A DNA stretch of 31,043 nt from Clostridiales bacterium (GCA_019415985.1 DXYE01000020.1:1-31043), one strand, 5' to 3'; positions 16,307-25,254 are shown, numbered from the stretch's first letter. Notes: generated from the letters alone by a model not told the origin. A program made the numbers and translations.

Positions 16307-18463
16307 ATGTCACAACTGGAAAATTTGCGTCAAGAGATCAGAGCCGGCAAACCGGGACGTCTGGCGCGGGATATTTTCTATGCAGATGGTTTTCTTGCGC
16401 ACAGAGATGAGGAAAATGTCATTGCACGCGCATATGCCTGTGCTTCGGTGTTCAGACTGCACGAAAAGCATATCTATGATAGCGATATGATTGCCGGTTC
16501 CATAAGGGGATTGTTCTCAGATGATTGGACAGAAGACGACCACCGATTTGCCGGCAAAATATTGTCCTCATACGGATTCCGCGGATTTTGGGAAAACGCC
16601 GACCATTTTGCACCGGATTATGCCGGCTTTCTGAAAAACGGCGTAGGCGGAACGCTGCGCAATATTGAGGATTCCATGACTCAGCACCGGCAGGATGCGG
16701 ACGCCGTGGATAAGTTGAATTTTCTTCGCGCAGCGAAAATCACAATGAAGGCCTTCAGCGCCATGATCCAAGCATATGCCGACGCCGCCGCTGAAAAGGC
16801 TGGACAGACAGCGAATACCTCAATCCGCTCCAGACTTCTCGAGGTTGCGGAGACCTGCCGCGCGGTCACAGAGGACGCCCCGAAAACATTCCGTCAGGCG
16901 CTGCAGCTTGTCTGGCTTTGCCATGTGAGCTTCGTATGCGAGGGCCGGTACGCTATGGCGCTCGGTCGCATGGATCAGTACCTGTATCCCTATTTCCGGG
17001 CGGATATTGAATCGGGCAGCATTACGCATGCGCAGGCGCTGGAATGGATCGAATGCACACTGCTAAAAATTCATGAGCTTGCCGCATTTGCGGGCGGGGA
17101 CGACGTCGTGAATATCGCAATCGGCGGAGTAAAACCTGAAAACGGAGAAGATGCGGTAAACGACTTGAGTTACCTGATCCTTCAGGCGGTCGGCCGCTGC
17201 AATGTGCCGGGACCGAATCTGTCCGCCCGTCTGCACAGCGGTATATCCTCTGATTTTCTGGACGCATGTCTTCAGGTGATTGGCACTGGACTCGGCTACC
17301 CGGCGCTGATGAACGACGATGTCAATATACCGGCGCTAAACAGATACGGGTATGCGCTCGAGGACTGCCGCAATTACTGCATGGTCGGCTGTATCGAAAA
17401 TTTCATACAGGGAATGCAGCCGCCGTGGTCTGACGGAAGATATAACACACCCAAGTATCTGGAGCTTGCACTCAACAACGGCTATTGCATGATGACCGGA
17501 GAACGGCGGGGACCGCAGACCGGTGAACCCTCGGCCTTTCAGACAATGGACCAATTCATGGAAGCGCTGGAGGAGCAGATGCGGTTCGGCGCGTCGGAAT
17601 ATATGATGCTGTTCCGTAATGCAAACGAACGGCCGAATCCACTCAACTATCAGCAACCCTATCTATCCTGCTATTGCCGTGACTGCATTGCACGCGGTCT
17701 TGATATCAACCGCGGCGGCGCAAAATATCCATCGGTCCACGGTGCCTGCGGTATGGGTATTGCGACCATGGCGGATTCTCTTGCGGCCATTGAAAAGCTA
17801 GTCTACGAGGATCAGGTTATGACGCTTACCGAAATGCGGAATATCCTGCGCGACAATTTTGAAGGACATGAGACGGAGCGCGTTCAGATGCTGAAAGCCC
17901 CTAAATACGGGAACAACAACGATTATGCCGACAAATATGCAGTTTGGTTTGTAAATAAACAGGAAGAGATCTTCTCAGCCTACCGGACCCATGACGGCGG
18001 ACGCATTTACACCCTTATCGCATCCAACGTTGCCAATATCCCGGCAGGACAGGAAATTGCAGCAACGCCGGACGGCAGAGGCAAAGGAGAACCGGTAAGT
18101 GACGCCGCCTCTCCCATGCACGGAATGGATACGCACGGACCGACTGCTGCCGCACTCTCGCTTGCTAAGCCTGATTATACGCTTGCTGCCGGCGGAACCG
18201 TGGTCAACCAGAAATACAGCCCGGAAATGTTCCGGGAGCCGGAAAAACGCAAAAAGCTGGCCGCGATGATCCGAACCTATTTCGAAATGGGCGGACAAGA
18301 GGTACAGATCAACAGCGTTTCGCGCGGCGTTTTAAAGGATGCTATGGTTCACCCCGAAAATTATAAAAATCTCGTGGTGCGCGTTTCCGGCTTTAGCGCG
18401 TACTACACGCTGCTCAACCGCGCTGTACAGGAGGATATTCTAAAAAGAACGGAGCATGAATAA
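16307..18463 (+). CDS. Glycyl radical enzyme of the pyruvate formate-lyase superfamily, eliminase/dehydratase type
   Basis: A 718-residue oxygen-sensitive enzyme, shorter than the common 780-850. The C-terminal radical motif RVSGFSAYYTLL places the glycyl radical on Gly695, followed by QEDILKRTEHE. The thiyl-radical cysteine is Cys362 in MVGCIEN. The Cys-X-Glu pattern (Glu364) and Asp376, fourteen residues after the cysteine, match catalytic positions Cys433, Glu435 and Asp447 of B12-independent glycerol dehydratase, and the adjacent double cysteine of pyruvate formate-lyase is absent. This points to a dehydratase, C-S lyase or similar eliminase; GCIEN in place of the common GCVEP hints at a different substrate. 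ATG 16307 follows AAAGGA. No radical-SAM activase lies in the window, so activation must come from elsewhere. A zinc dehydrogenase follows, likely acting on the product. Confidence 0.93.
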   Translation: MSQLENLRQEIRAGKPGRLARDIFYADGFLAHRDEENVIARAYACASVFRLHEKHIYDSDMIAGSIRGLFSDDWTEDDHRFAGKILSSYGFRGFWENADHFAPDYAGFLKNGVGGTLRNIEDSMTQHRQDADAVDKLNFLRAAKITMKAFSAMIQAYADAAAEKAGQTANTSIRSRLLEVAETCRAVTEDAPKTFRQALQLVWLCHVSFVCEGRYAMALGRMDQYLYPYFRADIESGSITHAQALEWIECTLLKIHELAAFAGGDDVVNIAIGGVKPENGEDAVNDLSYLILQAVGRCNVPGPNLSARLHSGISSDFLDACLQVIGTGLGYPALMNDDVNIPALNRYGYALEDCRNYCMVGCIENFIQGMQPPWSDGRYNTPKYLELALNNGYCMMTGERRGPQTGEPSAFQTMDQFMEALEEQMRFGASEYMMLFRNANERPNPLNYQQPYLSCYCRDCIARGLDINRGGAKYPSVHGACGMGIATMADSLAAIEKLVYEDQVMTLTEMRNILRDNFEGHETERVQMLKAPKYGNNNDYADKYAVWFVNKQEEIFSAYRTHDGGRIYTLIASNVANIPAGQEIAATPDGRGKGEPVSDAASPMHGMDTHGPTAAALSLAKPDYTLAAGGTVVNQKYSPEMFREPEKRKKLAAMIRTYFEMGGQEVQINSVSRGVLKDAMVHPENYKNLVVRVSGFSAYYTLLNRAVQEDILKRTEHE

Positions 18464-18483
18464 AATTAAATTCTGTTCTGCGT

Positions 18484-18660
18484 GGCGTCGGCTGTGCCTG
18501 AATCCCCGCTGCCGACGCCGTCCGCTTTGTAAAGGTTTGAGTTTCAAGCGTAAATCTGAATATCTCACGCAGCTTCTTACAGCGGACGCCTTCACTTTTC
18601 GCAGCGAAGCTACAATTTCTCGCTGAAAACGCCCCCTGACTGGGCTTTTGCCTTTTTTAA
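18484..18660 (+). promoter_or_regulatory. Structured spacer between glycyl radical enzyme and dehydrogenase genes
   Basis: The 240-bp spacer holds a 9-bp stem GGCGTCGGC/GCCGACGCC (18484-18492 and 18511-18519); a second stem GTCCGCT..TGTAA with TTACAGCGGAC (about 18519-18587); and, just before the dehydrogenase, GCCC/GGGC (from about 18631) followed by TTTTGCCTTTTTT, which looks like a weak terminator. The arrangement could attenuate read-through so that the dehydrogenase is made at a lower level. No separate consensus promoter is evident. Confidence 0.45.
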
Positions 18661-18703
18661 CAATTAAAAACGAAAAAATTAACAAGTGAAAGGAAATTGG
18701 ATT

Positions 18704-19822
18704 ATGACAAATCAAAATGTTGAGAAAGCTCAGGCCGCCGTTTTTGTCGGCGTAGACAAACCCTTTGAACTCCGCACATACCCTTTGACCCCCGCGCCGA
18801 CCGGAATGGCGCGGCTTAGGCTCGCCGCCAGCGGCGTCTGCGGTACAGATATACATATACACCGCGGAAAGCTGGCCATGCAGAGTCCCATGATCATCGG
18901 ACATGAATTCGTCGGACAGGTGGAGGAGATTTCGGAGGCTGATAGCGCGGCGTCCGGCATTTGTGCGGGGGATTATGCAATCGTCGATATCGCGACCCCC
19001 TGTGGAACCTGCAAACTGTGCCGCGATGGAGACGATGCAAACTGTATCAATATGGTGTGTTCGAATGTAGGCGACCCCGACGCGGCGCCGCATTTTTGGG
19101 GAGGCTATGCTGAATACAATTATTCTCCGATTCGAAATCTGGTAAAGATTCCGGAGGGCTTGGACCCGAAGATGGTCTGTGTCTATGCCTGTGCCGGGCC
19201 GACTGCCCTTCACGCCTTCCGTCTTGCACGCGAGGCCAATTTTATGGCCGAGAGTGCAAAGGTTGCCGTTGTACAGGGGCTTGGTCCTGTCGGAACATTT
19301 GCGGTGGCCTATCTCGCATCGCTCGGTATTCCACATATTGTCGCGCTGACGGCCGGCGATAACCCGGCGCGGGAAGAAACGGCGCGTTCTCTTGGCGCAA
19401 CAGAAATTTTTAATCTTGACAGAATGGAAGCGGATGACATCATCCAAAAAATTCGCGCGCTCGGGGACGGTATAGGCGCGGATCTGGTGTTCGAGGCGAG
19501 CGGTAACCCTCAGGCAGTTCCCCAGGGAATGCGCATGCTTCGCAACCGCGGCGTTTATTTGATTCCAGGGCAGTATTCCAACAGCGGCAGCGTTGAGATC
19601 CAGCCGCAGCTCATCACCTTCAATGCTTTAAGGCTCATCGGTTCTTCCCAGTATTCCCTGTGCGACGTCGCTGATTATCTGGATTTTCTGAAGGCAAACA
19701 CCCACCTGCATGCGAAAATCAGCGCCTTGACGACATCTTACACGGTATCCGAAGTAAATAAGGCGTTTGAGGATGCCAAAGCGGGGAAAAACGTAAAGAC
19801 GGTGCTGGTTTATAAAAAATAA
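18704..19822 (+). CDS. Zinc-dependent alcohol/polyol dehydrogenase, MDR family
   Basis: A 372-residue cytoplasmic NAD(P)-dependent medium-chain dehydrogenase. Catalytic zinc ligands are Cys46 in GVCGTDIH and His67-Glu68 in GHEFVG. The structural zinc site is the four-cysteine lobe Cys100, Cys103, Cys106 and Cys114 (PCGTCKLCRDGDDANC). The nucleotide fold begins at VVQGLGPVGTFAVAYLASLG, about 185-205. It resembles the sorbitol/threonine dehydrogenase branch. ATG 18704 is preceded by AAAGGA; an in-frame GTG six codons earlier lacks a site. Its place after the glycyl radical enzyme suggests reduction of the aldehyde or ketone made by it, as in glycerol dehydratase/1,3-propanediol systems, or oxidation of a polyol to supply its substrate. 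The true substrate is not readable. Confidence 0.92.
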   Translation: MTNQNVEKAQAAVFVGVDKPFELRTYPLTPAPTGMARLRLAASGVCGTDIHIHRGKLAMQSPMIIGHEFVGQVEEISEADSAASGICAGDYAIVDIATPCGTCKLCRDGDDANCINMVCSNVGDPDAAPHFWGGYAEYNYSPIRNLVKIPEGLDPKMVCVYACAGPTALHAFRLAREANFMAESAKVAVVQGLGPVGTFAVAYLASLGIPHIVALTAGDNPAREETARSLGATEIFNLDRMEADDIIQKIRALGDGIGADLVFEASGNPQAVPQGMRMLRNRGVYLIPGQYSNSGSVEIQPQLITFNALRLIGSSQYSLCDVADYLDFLKANTHLHAKISALTTSYTVSEVNKAFEDAKAGKNVKTVLVYKK

Positions 19823-20288
19823 TTTTCCGCAACTTGACGGTTTGATGGCGGTTGAATATCCGAAGAAATACGCAGCGCATGCATGTAAGCAAGAATCAGG
19901 TGCCGGGGAAGGTTGAAGCCTTCTCCGACGCCCGTCCCTGTTCTAAGCGGCGTCCGCATCTTTTAAGTACAGCGAAAATTATGAACAGGTTTCGGTGGAA
20001 TCCCCGGGGCAAGACAAATATCGTTTGGTAACGAAATTTTTTCACTGTTTTATTTAAGGATTCTTGCCCGGCAAGGATAAGGGATGTGAAGCATTCGTCG
20101 GCTCCGTGCGGCGCAAAGGTATCCCTGCCAGTCTCCAGGGTGTGTGAAAAGGGTTTGCGCTGCCGCCGAAAGCTGCAAACGTCCCGCGTCTAAAAGACGC
20201 GGGACGTTCGCTTTCCGCTATCATTCGCTGCAAGGTATTGAAAAATCCACCCTGTTCCTATTTTCGTTAGTATGATCCGTCTGTACTG
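19823..20288. other. Convergent intergenic region with hairpins
   Basis: This separates the plus-strand dehydrogenase from the minus-strand trigger-factor-like gene. Near 19901-19935 an imperfect stem centred on GAAGG-TTGAA-CCTTC can form. At 20179-20207 a 13-bp perfect stem ACGTCCCGCGTCT/AGACGCGGGACGT with loop AAA is followed by TCGCTTTCC on the plus strand and TTTGCAGCTTT on the minus strand. The latter is probably the shared terminator, though its T-runs are poor. No gene is seen. Confidence 0.5.
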
Positions 20289-21440
20289 TTATGCCGCAGA
20301 CGTATCCGAGTTGTCGGCGGATGTATCTGAACTGTCAGTGGAGTTCTCTTCTGGCTCAGATGTGTCTGATTGACTGTCAGCCGCCTGCGTGTCTGAATTC
20401 TCGGAGGTATCTTCCGTTTCGATCTCTACAGCCTCCTCCGTCAAAAGCTGGAGCACCTTTTCCTGCTGAAGACCTAATTCGAGCGTTTCGCGGCCTGCCT
20501 TTTCGATGGCGTCGTCCGTGCTTTCCAAATTGTTGCTTTCCGCAAATTCCGTTACATACGCGTTGAACTCCTCCTCTGTATAGGAGAGACCTTCAGCCTT
20601 ATAAATCAACAGCATTGTCACATCCGAAACAGCCTGCATGAGCGACTGGTTAGCGAGGCTTTTCAAGAAAGAGGATTCGTCTTGGCCGTACATCATGGAG
20701 ACATAGGTTGCAAGGTCCAGACCATAACCCTGTGCCGCGCTTTCGTAATACTCTACCTGTGTATTGTAATATTGTTCAGCTTCCTCTTCCGGATAATCTA
20801 AAATTTCAATATTAGCCATGACCGCGTCCCATACCGCTATTTCCTTTTCTTCCAGACGCAGCGCCGCTTCATAATCCGCAACCGTCGTATATTTTCCGTT
20901 GGACCGGCTTTCCGCAATTTCATCCGTCATCTCCTCCGGCGTTATGGTTTGGGATATTTTGTTAAGGGTGATGGAGATCTGCGCGGTCTGGCCGTTTATA
21001 TCGGTTTCAGTGGTGGAAAAGTCGTCCGGCAGAACGACATCAATGCTTTTGGTTTCACCTTTGTTCATACCAACGACAGCGTCCTCAATATCACTGATTT
21101 TTATAGTATCGCTGCCGAGCGTCACATCATAATTTGTAGCGCTGCTGCCCTCGAAGGATTCACCGTTGACGGTCGCGGTATAATCGATATTGGCCTTGTC
21201 TCCGTCTTCCGCCGCGCGGTCCGTTATCTCTTCGTCGTAGGCACTTGCCTTCAGGTCGGCCGCAATCGTGTCCGCCACAGCCTTTTCAATATCCGTTTTG
21301 CTGACCTCAACACCTTTATAAGTCCCGAGCGTTACATATTTGCTCAATTCAAGGTCATACATTTTTTCATCTTTTTTACCGCACGCGGTACAGGCCATCA
21401 GCATAACCGCCGACAGCGCCAATGCTATCCATTTCTTCAT
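20289..21440 (-). CDS. Trigger-factor-like secreted lipoprotein (FKBP-type peptidyl-prolyl isomerase)
   Basis: A 383-residue predicted lipoprotein. The signal peptide ends in LMACTAC, with Cys17 (lipobox LMAC) the likely lipidation site and Cys20 nearby. Residues about 75-165 match the FKBP-like domain of trigger factor: DRAAEDGDKANIDYTATVNG, then DAVVGMNKGETKSIDVVLPDDF. Residues about 170-335 resemble the helical trigger-factor C-terminal chaperone arms. The tail (340-383) is a Ser/Asp/Glu/Thr-rich low-complexity stretch. The ribosome-binding domain of true trigger factor is replaced by the export signal, so it should fold exported proteins at the outer membrane face, like PrsA. AAGGA lies about 10 nt before ATG 21440. 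The promoter is at 21488-21516. Confidence 0.87.
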   Translation of the reverse strand: MKKWIALALSAVMLMACTACGKKDEKMYDLELSKYVTLGTYKGVEVSKTDIEKAVADTIAADLKASAYDEEITDRAAEDGDKANIDYTATVNGESFEGSSATNYDVTLGSDTIKISDIEDAVVGMNKGETKSIDVVLPDDFSTTETDINGQTAQISITLNKISQTITPEEMTDEIAESRSNGKYTTVADYEAALRLEEKEIAVWDAVMANIEILDYPEEEAEQYYNTQVEYYESAAQGYGLDLATYVSMMYGQDESSFLKSLANQSLMQAVSDVTMLLIYKAEGLSYTEEEFNAYVTEFAESNNLESTDDAIEKAGRETLELGLQQEKVLQLLTEEAVEIETEDTSENSDTQAADSQSDTSEPEENSTDSSDTSADNSDTSAA

Positions 21441-21487
21441 CTTTCTACGTTCCTTTCCGTATGTCTGGCATTTTTACATTCTTATAA

Positions 21488-21516
21488 TTTATACCATACT
21501 TTTTCGAAAAAGTAAA
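21488..21516 (-). promoter_or_regulatory. Promoter of the trigger-factor-like gene, with palindromic spacer
   Basis: Read on the minus strand: TTTACT (21511-21516), 17-bp spacer, TATAAA (21488-21493). The spacer overlaps the perfect 16-bp palindrome ACTTTTTCGAAAAAGT (21498-21513), a plausible operator. Confidence 0.65.
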
Positions 21517-21552
21517 GATATATTTTACAAATTTCAGTTTACCGTCACATTT

Positions 21553-22296
21553 TCAGCGTTTTTCCGGGACAAGAGCTTCAAATACGGTCCTGCACCCGGA
21601 GGAGTGCGGAATGAGGAGAGCGAGCAGGAAAAATACAGAGGCGCCCGCAGCGCCGGCGAGCAGATCCGTCATGGTATCAACGAGGCCGATATCAATATAT
21701 CCCGGCCAGGGAGCGCCGTTAACCGTTATGCTGTCGATGCGAATCCTAGTGATTTCGGCATTGCTGCCAAGCAGCCGCGTGGAGACGATGGGCATTAGGG
21801 TATCTCTCTGCATGTCGGCGCCGAAAAGACGGTCGCATGCAAATTCGGTGAATTCCCATAAAAGACTGGAGGAAAGTGAAAGTGAAAAGGCGGAGGCGGC
21901 TGGGATGATGCCCGTGGAAGGCTGTAAACGGTAGACCGGAACAGCTCCGATAACGGCAAACAGAAATCCGGATAAAAAGTGGACGCCGAGGTCCCAAATA
22001 CTGAAACGGGTGTAGAAATCTAAAATTTCTCCGCAGAGAATGCTGGAAAGGAGGAATATGTCCCACAGAATCCACACGGCGGGGGGGATGGTTCTGCACC
22101 ATTTTATCAGGAGAAAGGGAAGCTGGGCCAGCACGATGGCTGACACCGCAGCCCAGATCGCACGTGCCTCTGCAGAGAACGCACAGATGATCAGGGTGCA
22201 TAGAAATATAAGGCCGGTCAGAATGTGAATGAGGACTGCGGCTGCTGAAGCGCCTTGGATCGGTTTGCGTTTGAACTGCATGAACGAAAGTTTCAT
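21553..22296 (-). CDS. YjdF/DUF2238-like integral membrane protein
   Basis: A 247-residue polytopic membrane protein. Hydrophobic segments occur near residues 18-38, 45-65, 75-95, 105-125, 140-160 and 215-235. WDLGVHFLSGF in the middle and LWEFTEFACDRLFG followed by DTMTDLLAGAAGA near the end fit the pattern of acidic and histidine residues in membrane helices of the DUF2238/YjdF family, whose function is not established. I place the start at ATG 22296 (MKLSFMQFKRK) because AAAGGA lies 9 nt upstream; the frame is open to 22410, but that extension is basic and unlike a membrane N-terminus. It lies 110 bp upstream of the trigger-factor-like gene on the same strand. That gene has its own promoter. 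Confidence 0.8.
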   Translation of the reverse strand: MKLSFMQFKRKPIQGASAAAVLIHILTGLIFLCTLIICAFSAEARAIWAAVSAIVLAQLPFLLIKWCRTIPPAVWILWDIFLLSSILCGEILDFYTRFSIWDLGVHFLSGFLFAVIGAVPVYRLQPSTGIIPAASAFSLSLSSSLLWEFTEFACDRLFGADMQRDTLMPIVSTRLLGSNAEITRIRIDSITVNGAPWPGYIDIGLVDTMTDLLAGAAGASVFFLLALLIPHSSGCRTVFEALVPEKR

Positions 22297-22768
22297 TTTA
22301 CAAGGTTCCTTTCTGCGATGATAGAGAGGGACAGGATAAAGAAGCATCAGGAGCGGCTTCCGCAGGGCATGCCGCGCGGTATTTCGATAGCTCCTTTTAG
22401 CCCATTTCAACGATTAATATATAAGGAAATAAAAGTCCGGTATCGTTTGGCGCTTCGCCGATATGGATGCGGCAGCTTACTGATATTTTGATTTTTGCCC
22501 GAAAATTTGGATGTCATGCAATTGTCTGCCTGACAGACTGCATTCGCTTCTCGGGGACGGTAAATAGCTTTTAGACGGCTGTGAAAATAAGGGGACCGAA
22601 GATGGCGGATGGTAATATAAATGCTGTTTCGATATTTTTATTTAAAATTTTATCGGTATATGAAAAACCTAATTTATGAAAAATGAATCAAAGTTCATTA
22701 AATATTTTTTCTTTTCAGCAACAAAATATAGAAAAACAAAATTTGATTAATTTTATTTGTTTTTAATA
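22297..22768. other. AT-rich divergent intergenic region
   Basis: The stretch between the minus-strand membrane protein gene and the promoter of the SLH protein gene becomes markedly AT-rich after about 22610. I see no gene, hairpin with T-run or repeat of note in it. Confidence 0.5.
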
Positions 22769-22797
22769 TTGATATTTCATAAATGTTGTGTTAATAT
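22769..22797 (+). promoter_or_regulatory. Promoter of the first SLH/His-Cys cassette
   Basis: TTGATA (22769-22774), 17-bp spacer ending TGT, TAATAT (22792-22797). It is followed by a leader of about 185 nt before ATG 22987. The promoter of the second cassette at 25422 shares the TGTTAATAT end, consistent with duplication. Confidence 0.7.
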
Positions 22798-22986
22798 ATT
22801 TTCTGGGGTTGCCTCAGAATTTGCATGTAATTCATCCGTCGAACAAAAAGCATAGAAAAGTTTTCATAAATAGGAATAATTAGCAGAACGTCTTCATACA
22901 ATTTCATAATGGGGGAACTTTTTCGTTAGAAGAGCGAAATTTATTCAAAGCTATTTTCCCTCTGTCAATGTTAAGGAGGATGTTCT

Positions 22987-24204
22987 ATGCAAAGGCTAAA
23001 AAAAAGATCCTGTTGTTTTCTCTTGGTTTGTCTGATGATTTTTACGCAGATTCCCTTTATGGCAAATGCGGCAATCTATCCGGATACGGCAAACCACTGG
23101 GCGTGCAGCTACATAGACTTTGTGACCAACAAGTTTATAATGACCAGCCCGGACGGTACATATTTTTATCCCTCTGAACCCCTGACACGCATCGACGCAG
23201 TGAAAGCCGCGGCAAAGCTCGTGGGAGCAACGATTACCCATACGAGCAGTTCGAATTACCTGGACATCATGGGGCATTACGAATATGCGGGTTATGTGAA
23301 CTGGGCGGACGATATCGGCATCATCGACGAATATTCCCGAGACATCTTCGGTCCGGAATTTGAAATCGACAGGGAAACCTTCTGCACCATGCTTTACAGA
23401 CTTTACAATGCCTACGATTATCCGCTTTTGTACAAGAGATCGTATGTTTCCTTTAATGATCAGTCCAGCATCAGCTCCTGGGCGACGGAGGCCATCAATC
23501 GTCTGTACCGCGCTGAGGTCATCAACGGCGGCGATACCGGAAACTTTGAACCGCAGCGCGATATCACACGAGCAGAGGCTGCTGTGGCTCTGAAAAATAT
23601 TTTTATTGATGTCCGTGACGCTACGCTGACTGCGGTGCTGGATTCCTCGGCTCCCGTCGCATTGGATAATTATATGTCGAGCGCACGTTCAAACTTGATT
23701 TCCAGGGGATATACTCCGACGAAAATCGGGAGCATGCCCTCTGTAACGGCAACACAGTTTAACGACTATATCATCCGGTCAAAAATCTTTGTCTTCCACG
23801 GGCACGGTTCGCCTACTTCACTTCCAATGACCAGCGGAGCAAATTATACCACCTCGTATCTCAATGCGCTTCCCTCAAACGGGCTCGGTATTTCGGATTT
23901 GATTATTTTCATGGGCTGTGAAACAGCGGGTACCAATCAGCAGTACTCTTCGACTTCACTAACCGGAAAGGCATATGCAAAGGGAGCGGCGCACGTTGTG
24001 GGCTTTACGGACGAAATTTTGTCAAACCAGTCTGACACTTGGCTCCGCAGCTTTATTGCAAGTCTATGCAGCGGCAGTACCTTTAGTATATCAGGCTATA
24101 TAGCGGATCAGGCTGTCCGTACCGACTATCCGAACGCTTCTCAATATATCAGCGATGCAAACCGGAAAATGCTGGGTTCTTCTACAGACAGACTTGAACC
24201 GTAG
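22987..24204 (+). CDS. SLH-domain surface protein with C-terminal CHAT/gingipain-like His-Cys domain
   Basis: A 405-residue exported protein. The signal peptide (1-28, ending MANA) is followed by three S-layer homology repeats: about 30-80 (YPDTANHWACSYIDFV), 91-141 (YLDIMGHYEYAGYVNWADDI) and 155-207 (ISSWATEAINRLY, DITRAEAAVALKNIF). These normally bind pyruvylated secondary cell-wall polymer. The C-terminal half (about 215-405) has FVFHGHGSPTSL and LIIFMGCETAG, with His273 and Cys311 placed as the catalytic pair of clan CD cysteine peptidases (CHAT, gingipain, caspase). Catalysis is inferred from these motifs only. AAGGAGG precedes the ATG. A lipoprotein gene follows after 72 bp with no terminator between, so the two are probably co-transcribed; a broken second copy lies 2.6 kb downstream. 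Confidence 0.88.
   Translation: MQRLKKRSCCFLLVCLMIFTQIPFMANAAIYPDTANHWACSYIDFVTNKFIMTSPDGTYFYPSEPLTRIDAVKAAAKLVGATITHTSSSNYLDIMGHYEYAGYVNWADDIGIIDEYSRDIFGPEFEIDRETFCTMLYRLYNAYDYPLLYKRSYVSFNDQSSISSWATEAINRLYRAEVINGGDTGNFEPQRDITRAEAAVALKNIFIDVRDATLTAVLDSSAPVALDNYMSSARSNLISRGYTPTKIGSMPSVTATQFNDYIIRSKIFVFHGHGSPTSLPMTSGANYTTSYLNALPSNGLGISDLIIFMGCETAGTNQQYSSTSLTGKAYAKGAAHVVGFTDEILSNQSDTWLRSFIASLCSGSTFSISGYIADQAVRTDYPNASQYISDANRKMLGSSTDRLEP
23080..23351 (+). repeat. 272-bp perfect repeat, copy 1
   Basis: Identical base for base to 25726-25997 (offset 2646), covering SLH repeat 1 and most of SLH repeat 2. Similarity stays very high on to about 23427, while sequence further 3' in the two genes is clearly diverged. 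This indicates recent gene conversion or a strongly constrained tract. Confidence 0.95.
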
Positions 24205-24276
24205 ATTTCAAACAGTCCACAATTAAAAAGGTTCTCATAACAAATCAAATAAAATCAACATTGAAGGAGGAAGACT

Positions 24277-25197
24277 ATGAAACAGAGAAAGTTTATGAAA
24301 AAAGCCCTGGTTTGCCTGCTTTGCCTGCTTTGTATTGCCCTTTCAGCCTGTGCGAATGCCCAGAGGCCGGCATATAAGGTGCGGATTGCAGATGCAAGTC
24401 TGGTGGGAGATCCTGTAATGGACGAACTGCTTTTAGCAAATATGGGGGAGCTTCCGGTTGAGTATCAAGACACAGCGGCTCCTGCCGAAAAAACAGCAAC
24501 GATTGAGGGTACAACGTGGACAGCGGAATATCAAGAGACAAAATCGATCGCGGCTGTGAACCATTTGGTGGATTATTATCTGGATACCGAAAGTCAGGCT
24601 GAACTGCGCTATAACCATGATACAGGCGCTTTGATCGGATACAGGGCACCGGTACAGCAGTATGAAGCATCTGTTGCAAGCCTGACAGCCCTGTCAAAGA
24701 CGGAGTTGGACGCGCGTGCCCGGAGCTTCGCGGCATCGCAGATGTCTATTGAGGGATTTACTGAGCAGTGCGACGTCTCTACGTATGAGAAAATGACACT
24801 GGCTCAGGAAGATGTCACAGTATATTACTATTCTTTTTCCAGAGAAGTAGCGGGTTACACGTCCGCAGAACGCGTTTTGGTTACGCTCGACGAGTTCGGC
24901 AGATTGTTTAGCTACTCTGTTTATATGCCGGGCCTGTTTGACGACTTCGAGATGCCGACGATTGACCTTGATGCCTGCAACGAGGCGATTGAGGATTATT
25001 TGGATTCGATTTTCTGCGACGATGACAGTCCGTACGTCACGGCTTCTTATGACATATCCGAAGATTACAACATTGGATTGACGGCTGAGGGTAACATTGA
25101 ACTGTCCTGTTCTGTTCATGTTGACGCCGTAGGACCCGCAAATGACAGCACCGGCTACTCTTGTCCGCTATATGTTTCTGTAGAGATACCGGCATAA
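24277..25197 (+). CDS. Lipoprotein partner of the SLH/His-Cys protein
   Basis: A 306-residue predicted lipoprotein. The signal peptide is cysteine-rich and ends LSAC, so Cys25 would be lipidated. The mature part has a short N-terminal region (about 30-90) and a longer alpha/beta region containing LRYNHDTGALIGYRAP, VYYYSFSREVAGYTSAERVL and LDEFGRLFSYSVYMPGLFDD, an arrangement like that of PepSY/YcdB-type domains, though I cannot assign a family. AAGGAGG lies 6 nt before ATG 24277. It follows the SLH protein gene by 72 bp and precedes a strong terminator, so the two make a bicistron. The remnant at 26632-27261 is a diverged copy. A role as substrate, inhibitor or membrane receptor of the His-Cys protein is conjecture. 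Confidence 0.85.
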   Translation: MKQRKFMKKALVCLLCLLCIALSACANAQRPAYKVRIADASLVGDPVMDELLLANMGELPVEYQDTAAPAEKTATIEGTTWTAEYQETKSIAAVNHLVDYYLDTESQAELRYNHDTGALIGYRAPVQQYEASVASLTALSKTELDARARSFAASQMSIEGFTEQCDVSTYEKMTLAQEDVTVYYYSFSREVAGYTSAERVLVTLDEFGRLFSYSVYMPGLFDDFEMPTIDLDACNEAIEDYLDSIFCDDDSPYVTASYDISEDYNIGLTAEGNIELSCSVHVDAVGPANDSTGYSCPLYVSVEIPA

Positions 25198-25254
25198 GCA
25201 TCATAGCTTCATGAACCTCCAGTCACCGGAATGACAATGTCAGTACACTTTGAC

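Noticed and set aside
18440..19447. 335-codon minus-strand frame opposite the dehydrogenase gene
   Set aside because: It is the antisense shadow of a dehydrogenase with complete zinc and nucleotide-binding motifs on the plus strand.
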